Assembly: GCA_950073045.1 (NCBI GenBank)
Contig: CATMQD010000002.1
Location: 1 to 63,282, forward strand
DNA: 63,282 nucleotides
Direction: 5' to 3'
Source: an uncultured Flavobacteriales bacterium
Lineage (GTDB): Bacteria; Bacteroidota; Bacteroidia; Flavobacteriales; Schleiferiaceae
The notes under the pieces are model-generated. The model searched no databases and was not told the origin of the DNA. It saw only the letters and a program-made list of their open reading frames with translations. Shown in pieces: positions 41,356 to 51,119 of this stretch; the first letter of the stretch is position 1; every line of letters starts with the position of its first letter. The translations under genes and the position numbers were made by a program.

Positions 41356-42043
41356 TAAAGGCGTAGTTCCCACGGATGAAAATGGCGACCCTAAAGTCTA
41401 TAAAGAATATGGCTATGCCAGAAGAGACTTGATTAACCGAATGGGAGAATACTGTTCTTATTGTGAAGTTCGGCTGCCTGCTTCACTGGCTGTTGAACAT
41501 GTTAGACCTAAGTCTTTGAACCCGAACTTAGAAACGGCCTGGGATAACTTTCTATTGGCTTGCACCAATTGTAATTCAATAAAAGGCAAAAAAGACATTG
41601 ATTTAGAGGAATATGTTTGGCCGGATAGGCACAATACAAGTCTTATTTTTAAGTATGAAGACAATGGTTTTATTAAGCCTGTAAAAAATCTTAGTGTTGA
41701 GATAACTGAGAGGGCTAAAGCTTTATTGGATTTGGTTGGCTTAAATAGGACTACTTCTGCAGAGGGTACCAATGATTACGATAAAGCTTCAGATAGACGC
41801 TTTGAGAACAGGCTTTCAGCGATTCTTCATGCCTACGAGTCTGTTCACTTATTGGAAGAGGCTCCCGATAATGCCAAAAAGCCTATCATTCAACTACTCA
41901 TGAAAGTGGTTCAATCAGGTGGTTTTTGGTCAATTTATATGATGGCCTTTAAGAATCATCCTGAGGTCAGAAGAAATTTGATTCAAGCTCTTCCAGGTAC
42001 TCGTGAGGAGTTCTTTAATGAAAATGGCGAGCCAGTTGATTAA
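41342..42043 (+). CDS. HNH endonuclease (TIGR02646-like), candidate PtuB
   Basis: YCSYCEVRLPASLAVEHVRPKSLNPNLETAWDNFLLACTNCNSIKGKK; overlaps the ATPase gene by 14 nt. Confidence 0.88.
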   Translation: MRPVNKGVVPTDENGDPKVYKEYGYARRDLINRMGEYCSYCEVRLPASLAVEHVRPKSLNPNLETAWDNFLLACTNCNSIKGKKDIDLEEYVWPDRHNTSLIFKYEDNGFIKPVKNLSVEITERAKALLDLVGLNRTTSAEGTNDYDKASDRRFENRLSAILHAYESVHLLEEAPDNAKKPIIQLLMKVVQSGGFWSIYMMAFKNHPEVRRNLIQALPGTREEFFNENGEPVD

Positions 42044-42276
42044 AAGGCAGTTATTAGTATAGGTGCAAGGCCAAGAGCGCAAATATAAATTCGCAGGCCG
42101 AAAAAGTTCAATTTAGATTTGCCATCTCAATTAAGCTCAATTCCCCATAATTCACCTCTCAAAAATCATGGCCTAAGATTTGCAGCTATCTCTAGGCAGA
42201 GCCAAGCTTTCCCGGTCTTCCAAAAGACTCAAAAAAAAAGTACCTGAGAAAAAATAAAAAGCTCAGGTGAAAATTT

Positions 42277-42318
42277 AAAAAGCTCAGGTACTTTTTCCTA
42301 AAAGTACCTGAGCTTTTT
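42277..42318. repeat. 19-bp perfect inverted repeat, 4-nt loop
   Basis: AAAAAGCTCAGGTACTTTT-TCCT-AAAAGTACCTGAGCTTTTT. Confidence 0.95.
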
Positions 42319-42515
42319 AGTTTTTGCTGGCCAGCAAAACTTAGGACTAGGCCAGTAAAGTAGTGGGAGTAGGCGAGCAAAGTGCTAGCAGCAGGGCGGT
42401 AATTTGCGTTTGTTTAAGGGTAATAGCTTAAAAGGCCTCAAAGAGCGCTGTGCTAGGCGGTAAAATCTGTCCCTTTATATTTCTTAGCTTAGCCATAACC
42501 TAATCTGCTTTTAAT

Positions 42516-43118
42516 ATGAAACCAACTGCTACGCTATTCCTGGTAATTATCATTTCATTTTTCTTTAGTGCAAGCTGTGCTAATAATAACCAGTCACAAG
42601 ACAGTCCTGTAAAGCCAGTCTCGCAAGAAGAGCCGGTTTATCAATTGGCGCTAAGCTTAAATGAAGAGAAACAGGTAGGAAAATGGGAAAATGGAAAAGC
42701 CGACTTGTCGGGGCTATCCTTACCTTTTTCATTTTCTTGGGAGGGAAGTGTTTATGAAGTGCATAAAGCAAGCACCATTGGCTGGGAAAAACAATCCGGG
42801 ACTTTCAATCTATATTTAAGCTTAGAAGTTTTTAATAGAAATACGGGCGACACTCTGCTTTATGCGGCGCCTCTAAACCTCATTAATCGCTTAAATCCTA
42901 AAGGGAGTCCTTTACCTTGTTGTCAGGCCTATTTACATTTATGTAAGCCAACCAAGGGTGCAGCCCAAGGATTTCAGAGAAACTCTAATGCTTGTATTAT
43001 CGGTTGCGATTGTGGTAAAAGTCCATGTGACCATAGTTTGAGCACTGGCGATTTAAAGGGAACTGATTTGATATCCGAGATTAGTAGGCATTTGATTGCC
43101 AATAGTGACTCTAATTAA
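42516..43118 (+). CDS. putative lipoprotein with Cys-rich C-terminal segment
   Basis: Lipobox FFSASCANNN; CCQAYLHLC...ACIIGCDCGKSPCDH. Confidence 0.7.
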   Translation: MKPTATLFLVIIISFFFSASCANNNQSQDSPVKPVSQEEPVYQLALSLNEEKQVGKWENGKADLSGLSLPFSFSWEGSVYEVHKASTIGWEKQSGTFNLYLSLEVFNRNTGDTLLYAAPLNLINRLNPKGSPLPCCQAYLHLCKPTKGAAQGFQRNSNACIIGCDCGKSPCDHSLSTGDLKGTDLISEISRHLIANSDSN

Positions 43119-43803
43119 TAAATGAAAATAAACTTGTCACGCTTAAGCCGAGTCTCAGCGCAATTTGTACAGACTGAAGTCGATAAATAGGTGTGTTGAT
43201 AATGTACTTTACTGGAAACCATCTTTTTGGTCTACTATTCTTCATTATAATCTCTTTGGTTTCAGCCGCAATTAAACTACGTAAAGCCATCGTTGAAGGA
43301 TTGATGGAGCACTCTTTCAGTCCATACTGGAGAGCGAAATCGTAGTCAAAATCTTTGGGGTTTACTCCTTCATTATGTTGAAGAGCCGATTCAATTCGAT
43401 CTAGAGCTTTTACAAGTTGGGCTTCCTTGCTTTCTTGCCCATTGTATTCCTCCCACAGCTTTAGCAAGGCCGTTTGTGAACTATTAGGTAAGAGGCTCAC
43501 CATTTCTTTAAAATCTCTATCCTCATATTGATCTGCATTGGGTAAAAACTGCTTTTTTGGAGCGGGAATGTCTCCTTGCAAGGCTTCACCTAAATCGTGA
43601 ATCAGACTCATAGCCAGCATTTTTTCTAAATTCAGTTCTTGCGAATACTCTTTCTGGAAAAGCATTACTAATACGGTAAGTCTCCAAGAGTGTTCGGCTA
43701 TACTCTCTTTTTTCCCTTTGCTGGTCCTAGCCGCTCGGTGTTCGTTTTTCAATGCTTCACAGGCCTTTACAAAGGCTAGTACTTTCCTAATTTCCTTGTC
43801 CAT
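43111..43803 (-). CDS. HD domain-containing phosphohydrolase (YfbR/HDDC2-like)
   Basis: SIAEHSWRLTVLVML, LIHDLGEALQGDIP, ALDRIESALQH. Confidence 0.9.
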   Translation of the reverse strand: MDKEIRKVLAFVKACEALKNEHRAARTSKGKKESIAEHSWRLTVLVMLFQKEYSQELNLEKMLAMSLIHDLGEALQGDIPAPKKQFLPNADQYEDRDFKEMVSLLPNSSQTALLKLWEEYNGQESKEAQLVKALDRIESALQHNEGVNPKDFDYDFALQYGLKECSINPSTMALRSLIAAETKEIIMKNSRPKRWFPVKYIINTPIYRLQSVQIALRLGLSVTSLFSFIN

Positions 43804-44159
43804 CTGTATTAATATTTAAAATCTCCTATACAATCTTATTGATACCTTTTAGGCTTAATGTTCTTGTATTGAGTTCTTTGTGATGTAATATTCTCACATT
43901 GTAAATGGAATGGATGTAGAACGATTTGTAAATCGGGATTAAACTTGTTCTACAGGCCTCAAGTAAGCTTGCTAATGAAGAGACAAGGGCTTTTGCTGCG
44001 GTAGAATTGAAAGAGAATTAATCGGTTTAGCTAAATAAGAGTAGAGCAAAAAAGTGCGAATCTGGAGAAAGCCAAAGCCACCAGCAGTCAAAGATTAAAC
44101 TTACTGGCCTAAATAATATAAAATAGAAGGGCCGTTATTTAGACAGAATTAAACAAGCC

Positions 44160-44969
44160 ATGAAAAAACTACTAAGCCTACTTTTTACGATTATCCTCTT
44201 TAGTGCCTGTGAAGAGCAACAATTATCCAACGGCGATAAGTTGTCAAGTGGCGTGACCGGAGTGGAGCAAAGTATTCCAATTACTCATAGAGAAGCTCCT
44301 CATCCAGCAGGTAATTCGAAAATAATTAAAGAAGGCCGCTTAGGCTTAGAAGTAGAAAACCTAGAAGAAGCAAAGTATTTCACCGATTCTTTATTGAATA
44401 GATATCAAGCCTATTATGGTGAGGAAAAGTTAGAGCGCAGCTCCTACAGGCAGAGTTACAAGCTGCTCATACGTGTTCCAAGGCAGAATTTCGAAAAATT
44501 GGTTTCGGCTTTTGATAATGGAAGCGGCCAAATAATTTACAAAGAAATCGAGAGTGAAGATGTAGGCGAGGAGTTTGTGGATTTGGAAACGCGTTTAAAT
44601 TCGAAACGTGCTGCCTTAGAACGTTATCGTCAGCTATTACAAAAGGCGAATTCCATTGAAGATATTCTTTTAGTGGAATCTAAAATTCGATTTATCGAAG
44701 AGGAAATTGAAAGTAAAACGGGCCGACTACGGTATCTGCAAGATCAAGTGGATTACAGCAGTTTATCGGTGGATATCTCCAAGGAGATCATCATGGAATC
44801 TAAAGAAGACGATGGTTTTGGTCGACAGGTCCTTAATGCCTTAGGCGATGGTTGGTCTGGATTTAGGAGCTTAATAATATTCGTAATACGAATCTGGCCA
44901 TTTTGGTTGGTTCTTTCCCTCTTAATCTGGATCATCACTAAAGGACTAAGAAAAAGGAAGAATGGCTAA
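44160..44969 (+). CDS. DUF4349 domain-containing lipoprotein
   Basis: LFSACEEQQ lipobox; DLETRLNSKRAALERYRQLLQKANSIEDILLVESKI; C-terminal TM helix. Confidence 0.9.
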   Translation: MKKLLSLLFTIILFSACEEQQLSNGDKLSSGVTGVEQSIPITHREAPHPAGNSKIIKEGRLGLEVENLEEAKYFTDSLLNRYQAYYGEEKLERSSYRQSYKLLIRVPRQNFEKLVSAFDNGSGQIIYKEIESEDVGEEFVDLETRLNSKRAALERYRQLLQKANSIEDILLVESKIRFIEEEIESKTGRLRYLQDQVDYSSLSVDISKEIIMESKEDDGFGRQVLNALGDGWSGFRSLIIFVIRIWPFWLVLSLLIWIITKGLRKRKNG

Positions 44970-45118
44970 GTGAGGTGTATAGCTTGCTATAATGTAAGCT
45001 GAAGGTAGATTGATTTAATATATCAATAATAGGATTATTATAATGATTTCCTTATTTTGAAGGACATTAATGGTTTAATTTTTAAGCTTTTTAGTCTAGA
45101 AAACACCCCACTTTTTCT

Positions 45119-46222
45119 ATGAAAGTTTATAATGTACTGTCCTCCATACCAGCGGTCAAGGGTAAATTCACCCTTAAAATTCTATTTGTAGCTTTTGTTG
45201 GAATTCATATTCCACTTTTTGCCATTATAGGCTATTTGGTGGTCTCTGCTTTGGATGCTGAAGGAGCTTGGACCATCGGACTCCTAACTTTAGGATTTAC
45301 CTTATTAGCCACCATTGCCACATTATTGGTTTTAAATAGTCTTCTTCAACCAGTACTAAAGGCTAAAAAGGCCTTAAACGATTATATAAAATACTCTAAG
45401 GTTCCGAATTTACCCACAAATTACAATGATGAGGCTGGGGTTTTAATGCGCGATATTCAGCTGGCCATTAACACTTTAGAGGAATATGAGGAACGCCGTT
45501 TAAGTTCCTTGCAGCTTTTGTCGCATGATCTGCAAAGTCCTTTAAGAACCACACTTGGAATACTCGATTTTGTAAAGGAGGAGAAGGATCCCGAATTTAT
45601 TAAAGAGCATCATTTGCTAATTGAAGAGTCGCTCCAAAGTCATTTAAGTGAATTAGAAGCTTTACTCAAGGAATTAAAGGATTCTCGCAAGGCTGGAATG
45701 GAATCCGTAGAGCTTAAGGAGTGTTCCTTAACTGATTTATTTACGGCCGTTGAAAAGCGCTTTGCGATGGCTTTAAGTCAGAAGGAATTAAAACTAGAGC
45801 TACAGAATGACTTAGATGTGCTTAAAGTACCGCAATCTCCGCTTCATAAAAGCATCATTAATATTATTAGCAATGCTATTAAATATAGCGAGCCTTCTTC
45901 CATCATAAAGCTCTCCACTAAACTGAAGGGGGATTTTCTATATATTTCCATTAAGGACCATGGCGAAGGCTTCGACCCTGAGGATACCTCTAAGATTTTT
46001 CAGTATGATTTATCACTGCGCAAAATTGGAGAGGCGCAAAAGGAAAACTCCCATGGGGTAGGTCTGCACCTTTGTCAAGCCCTTATGAATAAAGCTGGTG
46101 GCGAGATAAGGGCCTTTAGTGAAGGCAAGGGAAAAGGCGCCACATTTACCATTAAATGTCCAGTAGAGAAATTAAAGGGACAGGCGAATCACAATAGGGA
46201 AGAACGCAGCTTCTCCTTATAA
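45119..46222 (+). CDS. sensor histidine kinase
   Basis: Two TM helices, HAMP-like, SHDLQSPLRTTLGILDF H-box, DHGEGFDPED, SHGVGLHLCQALM. Confidence 0.9.
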   Translation: MKVYNVLSSIPAVKGKFTLKILFVAFVGIHIPLFAIIGYLVVSALDAEGAWTIGLLTLGFTLLATIATLLVLNSLLQPVLKAKKALNDYIKYSKVPNLPTNYNDEAGVLMRDIQLAINTLEEYEERRLSSLQLLSHDLQSPLRTTLGILDFVKEEKDPEFIKEHHLLIEESLQSHLSELEALLKELKDSRKAGMESVELKECSLTDLFTAVEKRFAMALSQKELKLELQNDLDVLKVPQSPLHKSIINIISNAIKYSEPSSIIKLSTKLKGDFLYISIKDHGEGFDPEDTSKIFQYDLSLRKIGEAQKENSHGVGLHLCQALMNKAGGEIRAFSEGKGKGATFTIKCPVEKLKGQANHNREERSFSL

Positions 46223-46860
46223 GCTCTCCCAATCGGAATTAGTTGTTCATTTTTTAGGCGGAGCTGTGCGCTCTGCATCTCAGTAATGTGCTTAACATTA
46301 ACCAAGTAAGAGCGATGGGCGCGTATGAAACCATTTTCTTGCAGGCTATCTTCCCAATAATTTAGGCTCTCTTTACTTAAGATAATACGATCCTTTAGGT
46401 GCAGCTCGGTATAGTCCATATCGCTTTTTATAAAGCTCAGCTCTGCGGTATTAACCCTCTGATAATCATAGCCAGTCTTTACCATAAACTCCTGGCTCGT
46501 AGAATCGGGTTCTTGGTCTAGGAATTTCTGAATAGCTTTCTGAAATCGCTCGGGGGCAATGGGTTTTAAAAGATAATCAATCACTCGATATTCGTAACTC
46601 TCCAAGGCATAATCGGGAAAGGCAGTGGTTAATATTACCGCCGGTGGTTCTTTTAAATTTCTTAGAAAGTCCATTCCCGACCACCTTGGTAAATGAATAT
46701 CTAAAAAGATAAGATCGACTTTATTCTCTTGCAGCCAATCTCTAGCATCTACAGCATTGGTAAAGGATTGCTTCAATTCTAAGTTTGGATATTTTTCCAA
46801 ATAGCGCTTAATAATTCGCTGTGCCGGAATTTGATCTTCGATAATGATGCACTGCTTCAT
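46189..46860 (-). CDS. LytTR family response regulator
   Basis: IIIEDQIPAQRIIKRYL, DLIFLDIHLP, LytTR RAHRSYLVNVKHI. Confidence 0.95.
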   Translation of the reverse strand: MKQCIIIEDQIPAQRIIKRYLEKYPNLELKQSFTNAVDARDWLQENKVDLIFLDIHLPRWSGMDFLRNLKEPPAVILTTAFPDYALESYEYRVIDYLLKPIAPERFQKAIQKFLDQEPDSTSQEFMVKTGYDYQRVNTAELSFIKSDMDYTELHLKDRIILSKESLNYWEDSLQENGFIRAHRSYLVNVKHITEMQSAQLRLKNEQLIPIGRAYKEKLRSSLL

Positions 46861-47897
46861 GAGGCTCGGTTTAACTGAAGCTGCAAGTCCAATTCCAATT
46901 CAAATTGATCGGAGCCATCCTTTATCGACAGTTGATGTTGCTTAGGATAGAGTAAATGGAGTCTTTTTCGAACATTTTGCAGTCCTATTCCGCCTTTAAT
47001 ATCTTGAGTGTTGCTTTCACTTCCTTTGCGATTACGGCAATGGAATTTAAGTTCGCCTGCTTTATTGATAGTCAGGCTAAGTTCTATCTCCAAATTATCA
47101 CTGAGGCTGGCCAAACTATGCTTAAAAGCGTTTTCTACAAATACATTTAAAATTAATGGAGCGATCTTAAAGTCATAGGAATCAATTTCCTTTTTCCATT
47201 TTAAAATTCCACGTTCCTCAATTTGTAATTCACTAAGCTCAATAAAGCTATCTAATTGCTCTACCTCATGTTTTAGTGGTACATACCGATCTTGTGCTTC
47301 ATACAGCATATAGCGCAGTAGGCCCGAGAGCTTTAATAAAATAGTAGGCGTTTTAGGTGAGTTTTCTAAAGCGAGCGCATATACATTATTCAGATTGTTA
47401 AAGAGGAAATGTGGGTTTATCTGAGATTTTAAAAACTGCAATTCGCTTTCATTAATCAAGCTTTGCAATTCTTGCAGTTCTTTTTCTTTAGTGATGGCAT
47501 CCCAAGCGAATTTAAAGCCAGTTAAGATGGTAATTACCGGCAGTAAGTCTATTAAGGATCGGAAAATACCAGGGAAATGACTGCCTCGAGTATCGGGGAA
47601 AAAGATTTGCTCCAAAAGCCCTTCTTCCACTAGCATTACCAAGGCTAATAGTCCAATTAAAGCAGCAAAAAAGCCAATATACTTTTTGGGGTAGAGTAAT
47701 TTGGGGAATAAAAGGTAATTGAGAATGGCAGCGGCAATGGTGTAGTTAAGGAAGAAATACACTTCATAGGTTTCCACCTGATGGTTTTCGCGCCAACCTG
47801 CCCGGTCGAAGGCATAAAACACAAAAACCAAGGCATGCAGTATAATCTGAAAGATTAGCTCCCAAGCCCATTTTTTATTTCGAAAATCCATATTCAC
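46857..47897 (-). CDS. LytS-type sensor histidine kinase
   Basis: LKSQINPHFLFNNLNNVYALAL, GGIGLQNVRKRLHLLYP. Confidence 0.95.
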   Translation of the reverse strand: MNMDFRNKKWAWELIFQIILHALVFVFYAFDRAGWRENHQVETYEVYFFLNYTIAAAILNYLLFPKLLYPKKYIGFFAALIGLLALVMLVEEGLLEQIFFPDTRGSHFPGIFRSLIDLLPVITILTGFKFAWDAITKEKELQELQSLINESELQFLKSQINPHFLFNNLNNVYALALENSPKTPTILLKLSGLLRYMLYEAQDRYVPLKHEVEQLDSFIELSELQIEERGILKWKKEIDSYDFKIAPLILNVFVENAFKHSLASLSDNLEIELSLTINKAGELKFHCRNRKGSESNTQDIKGGIGLQNVRKRLHLLYPKQHQLSIKDGSDQFELELDLQLQLNRAS

Positions 47898-48078
47898 ATT
47901 GCGAAGCTATCATTCTCCTAGAAAGAGTTTTAGTAAAAGCAGCTTAACGGCGATTTCAAATAGGCGAACAACCAAATTGATCTTCAATTGTAGTTTAACC
48001 ATCGACTTTGGTCGTTGGGCAGGAATTATTTGAATTTAGCTCAATTGCACAGTTCTTTTGCAGCGAAATATTTGGGAT

Positions 48079-50451
48079 ATGCAGAATTTTTGGACAAGCC
48101 TCTTTTTTATCGCCTTTATGGGATCTTCTTTTTTACTCCAAGCTCAGGAGGAAACCAAGATTAGCGGAAAGGTGTTGGATGAGGCGACTAAAAGTCCCAT
48201 TCCCTATGCTTCCATTTCCCTTTACGATGCTGAGACCAATAAAATTAAGGGCGGAACGACTACCGATGATAATGGTAGTTTCCAGCTAAATACCACCCTT
48301 AGTTCCTTTTACCTAGAATTAAGCTTTATTGGTTATGAAAATAAGGTGCTAAAAGATCTAAAGCCTGTAAATGGTCTTATTAACCTGGGTGATATCCTAT
48401 TGAGTGAGAATAGTCAAAGTTTAGATGAAATTCAGGTAACAGCAGAAAAGTCGGTGACCGAGTTTAAGCTGGATAAACGTGTTTTTAATGTGGGTAAGGA
48501 TATTAGCACCTCTGGATTAGGGGCCTTAGATGTTTTAGAGAGTGTGCCCTCGGTAAATGTGAATATCGAAGGTCAGGTTAGCTTAAGAGGGAACTCAGGA
48601 GTGCAAATTCTCATTAATGGCAAACCCTCGGTTTTAGCCGATGAAGGAAGTAATGCCTTAGGGACAATCACCGCAGATATGATTGAAAGTATCGAAGTGA
48701 TTACGAATCCATCCGCCAAGTACGAGGCGGAGGGCACCAGCGGGATTATCAATATTATTTTAAAGAAGGAAGAGAAGAAGGGCTTTAATGGCTCGGCCTC
48801 GGTAAATACTGGAGTGCCTGATAATCATAGTATTGGAGTGAGTTTAAATCGCCGCACCGAGAATTTTAATTTCTTTACCCAATTTGGAGCTGGCTACCGC
48901 TCTTTGCCTCGCATCAACGAAAGTTTAAACCGTAATTTATTGGATGGCACTGAGGTATATAGCGAAGGGAAGGAATTTAGGAATGAGAATTTCTACAACA
49001 TTACCCTAGGAACAGATTACCATATAAATGATTGGAATGTAATTACCCTTTCCGGGAATTTTGCCTACGAAATTGAAGATCAGCCCTCGGAAACTGATTT
49101 TGAGATACGCAATGGCAGCGATTCCTTATTATCGGCTTATCGTCGTACCGAGAACACTTCGGCTACAAATCCCAAGTATCAATATGATTTGCAGTACGAG
49201 AGGCAGTTTAAAAGTCATGAAGATCATAAGCTCTTAGTAAGTGCCCTAGGTCGATTTTTTGGCAAGGAGCTAAGTTCCCAATTCGTAAACACCGCTCTGG
49301 AAAACAGCGATGTAGATCCAAATCAACGTACCGAAACCAGTTTCTTCGATCGCAGTTTTGTGTACAAGGTAGATTATACCAATCCTATTACTGAGGAATA
49401 CAGCATTGAAGCAGGGGGTATTTACGATCAAAATAATGTGGGTAATAATTATGAGGTACTAAATAATAGCGCCAACGGCTATATTACCGATAGCAGCCTC
49501 ACTAATAATTTCGAGTATAATCAAAGTGTTCTGGGAATCTATGGTACAGCGGCTTATGAAGGTGAGCGTTGGGGGGTTAAATTAGGATTACGTTACGAGC
49601 ATACTTTGCTTAACACCTTATTAACTACTACCAATGAAGCCAATAATCAGGATTATTCTAATTGGTTTCCCAGCCTGCATACCACCTATGAGTTTTCACC
49701 GCGATTTTCGCTTCAAGCGGGTTATTCCCGTCGGATTTCTCGTCCACGGATGTGGGACCTAAACCCTTTCTTTAATATTCGTAACAACTATAATATCAGA
49801 AGAGGGAATCCGGCCCTTCAGCCCGAGTTTGGTGATTCTTATGAATTAACTGCCATTAGCATTTTTGAGAAATTTTCCATTAGCACCAGCATCTATCATT
49901 TATATGCTACAGAGGTAGTAGATCGGGTTACCTTCTTCGAAAACAACGTAAGCGTTACCAAACCCATTAATGTGGGAAGTCGCAACCAAACCGGTTTAGA
50001 AATTACTGGCAAATACAACCCCGTGAATTGGTTAAGTATAAATGGCGATTTCAACTATGGTTATTTTAATCGGGAAGGAGTTTTTGAAGATCAAGACTTT
50101 GCCTTTGAAGGCGATAAGTGGAATAGCCGGATGACCGCAAAGTTTAAATTACCAGCCGATTTTGATTTGGAACTTAGTGGCAATTACAATTCACCTTTTG
50201 TAAATGTGCAAGGCAATGTTTCAGGTTTCGCTTTCGCTGATCTTGGTATTCGTAAAAAACTATGGAATGGTAAGGCGGTAATCAACTTTAGCATTCGCGA
50301 TGTATTTGCTTCCCGGATTTATGAAAACTTTGTTTATCAAGAAGACTTTTACGCTTATTCCTTCTCCCAAAGAGGGCGTTTCTTTACCCTTGGCTTTAGC
50401 TACAGCTTTGGAAAAGGGGAAGCCATGACCTATAGCGGAAGACGACATTAA
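48079..50451 (+). CDS. TonB-dependent receptor / outer-membrane beta-barrel family protein
   Basis: Carboxypeptidase-regulatory-like N-terminus, plug GLGALDVLESVPSVNVNIEGQVSLRGNSGVQILINGKPS, barrel. Confidence 0.93.
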   Translation: MQNFWTSLFFIAFMGSSFLLQAQEETKISGKVLDEATKSPIPYASISLYDAETNKIKGGTTTDDNGSFQLNTTLSSFYLELSFIGYENKVLKDLKPVNGLINLGDILLSENSQSLDEIQVTAEKSVTEFKLDKRVFNVGKDISTSGLGALDVLESVPSVNVNIEGQVSLRGNSGVQILINGKPSVLADEGSNALGTITADMIESIEVITNPSAKYEAEGTSGIINIILKKEEKKGFNGSASVNTGVPDNHSIGVSLNRRTENFNFFTQFGAGYRSLPRINESLNRNLLDGTEVYSEGKEFRNENFYNITLGTDYHINDWNVITLSGNFAYEIEDQPSETDFEIRNGSDSLLSAYRRTENTSATNPKYQYDLQYERQFKSHEDHKLLVSALGRFFGKELSSQFVNTALENSDVDPNQRTETSFFDRSFVYKVDYTNPITEEYSIEAGGIYDQNNVGNNYEVLNNSANGYITDSSLTNNFEYNQSVLGIYGTAAYEGERWGVKLGLRYEHTLLNTLLTTTNEANNQDYSNWFPSLHTTYEFSPRFSLQAGYSRRISRPRMWDLNPFFNIRNNYNIRRGNPALQPEFGDSYELTAISIFEKFSISTSIYHLYATEVVDRVTFFENNVSVTKPINVGSRNQTGLEITGKYNPVNWLSINGDFNYGYFNREGVFEDQDFAFEGDKWNSRMTAKFKLPADFDLELSGNYNSPFVNVQGNVSGFAFADLGIRKKLWNGKAVINFSIRDVFASRIYENFVYQEDFYAYSFSQRGRFFTLGFSYSFGKGEAMTYSGRRH

Positions 50452-50464
50452 TTTCAAATTTAAT

Positions 50465-50968
50465 ATGAAAGCTCACCACAAGATGCGAGTTTGGCATCGC
50501 TACCTAGGTTTTTTCTTAGCCGGAATAATGGCAGTTTATGCGCTAAGCGGAATTGTATTGGTTTTCCGCGATACGGATTATTTCAAAAATCAAGAAATAA
50601 TTAATGAGCAGTTGCAAACGGGTTTAGATTCAGAGCATTTAGGACAAGCACTAAATATGAGACGGCTTAAGGTAGAGAAGGAGGAGTCTGGGATGCTATA
50701 CTTTCGTGATGGCCAATACAATTCCATCACTGGAGAGGTGTTTTACACCAAAAAGGAGCTGCCTTTCTTTTTAGATAAGATGACCCATCTGCATAAAGCA
50801 ACCAGCAGTAGGCCACTTTACTTCTTAAATATATTCTTTGGCTTAAGACTTTTATTCTTTGTGGTTTCTTCCTTTTGGATGTTTTTCCCAGGAACCAAAA
50901 TATTTAAAAAGGGCTTGTTGTTTACGGCCATCGGGGCAGTATTAACCTTTGTACTTCTTTTTGTTTGA
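50465..50968 (+). CDS. PepSY-associated-TM-like membrane protein
   Basis: MRVWHRYLGFFLAGIMAVYALSGIVLVF start and further TM helices. Confidence 0.75.
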   Translation: MKAHHKMRVWHRYLGFFLAGIMAVYALSGIVLVFRDTDYFKNQEIINEQLQTGLDSEHLGQALNMRRLKVEKEESGMLYFRDGQYNSITGEVFYTKKELPFFLDKMTHLHKATSSRPLYFLNIFFGLRLLFFVVSSFWMFFPGTKIFKKGLLFTAIGAVLTFVLLFV

Positions 50969-51019
50969 TTTAATTATGCTTGGCAAGGGATAGGATTGCG
51001 AAATGCCAGTATATAGTAA

Positions 51020-51049
51020 AGCCTCAGAGTTTCTGGGGCTTTTTTTATT
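51020..51049 (+). terminator. rho-independent terminator
   Basis: agcctcagagtttctggggctttttttatt. Confidence 0.8.
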
Positions 51050-51119
51050 GGCAAAATATCCAAAAGCCATTTATAAAACGCTTAAGCCTCTGCTAATCAG
51101 TTCGTGTTTTCCTTATTGA

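Noticed and set aside
42192-42380. Minus-strand ORF of 62 aa over the hairpin cluster
   Set aside because: Low-complexity Phe/Leu/Ser translation of the A/T-rich inverted repeats; no domain, likely spurious
40012-42515. Retron (type I-A) interpretation of the ATPase+HNH pair
   Set aside because: No reverse transcriptase ORF in any frame of the track nearby; no space for it between tRNA and ATPase
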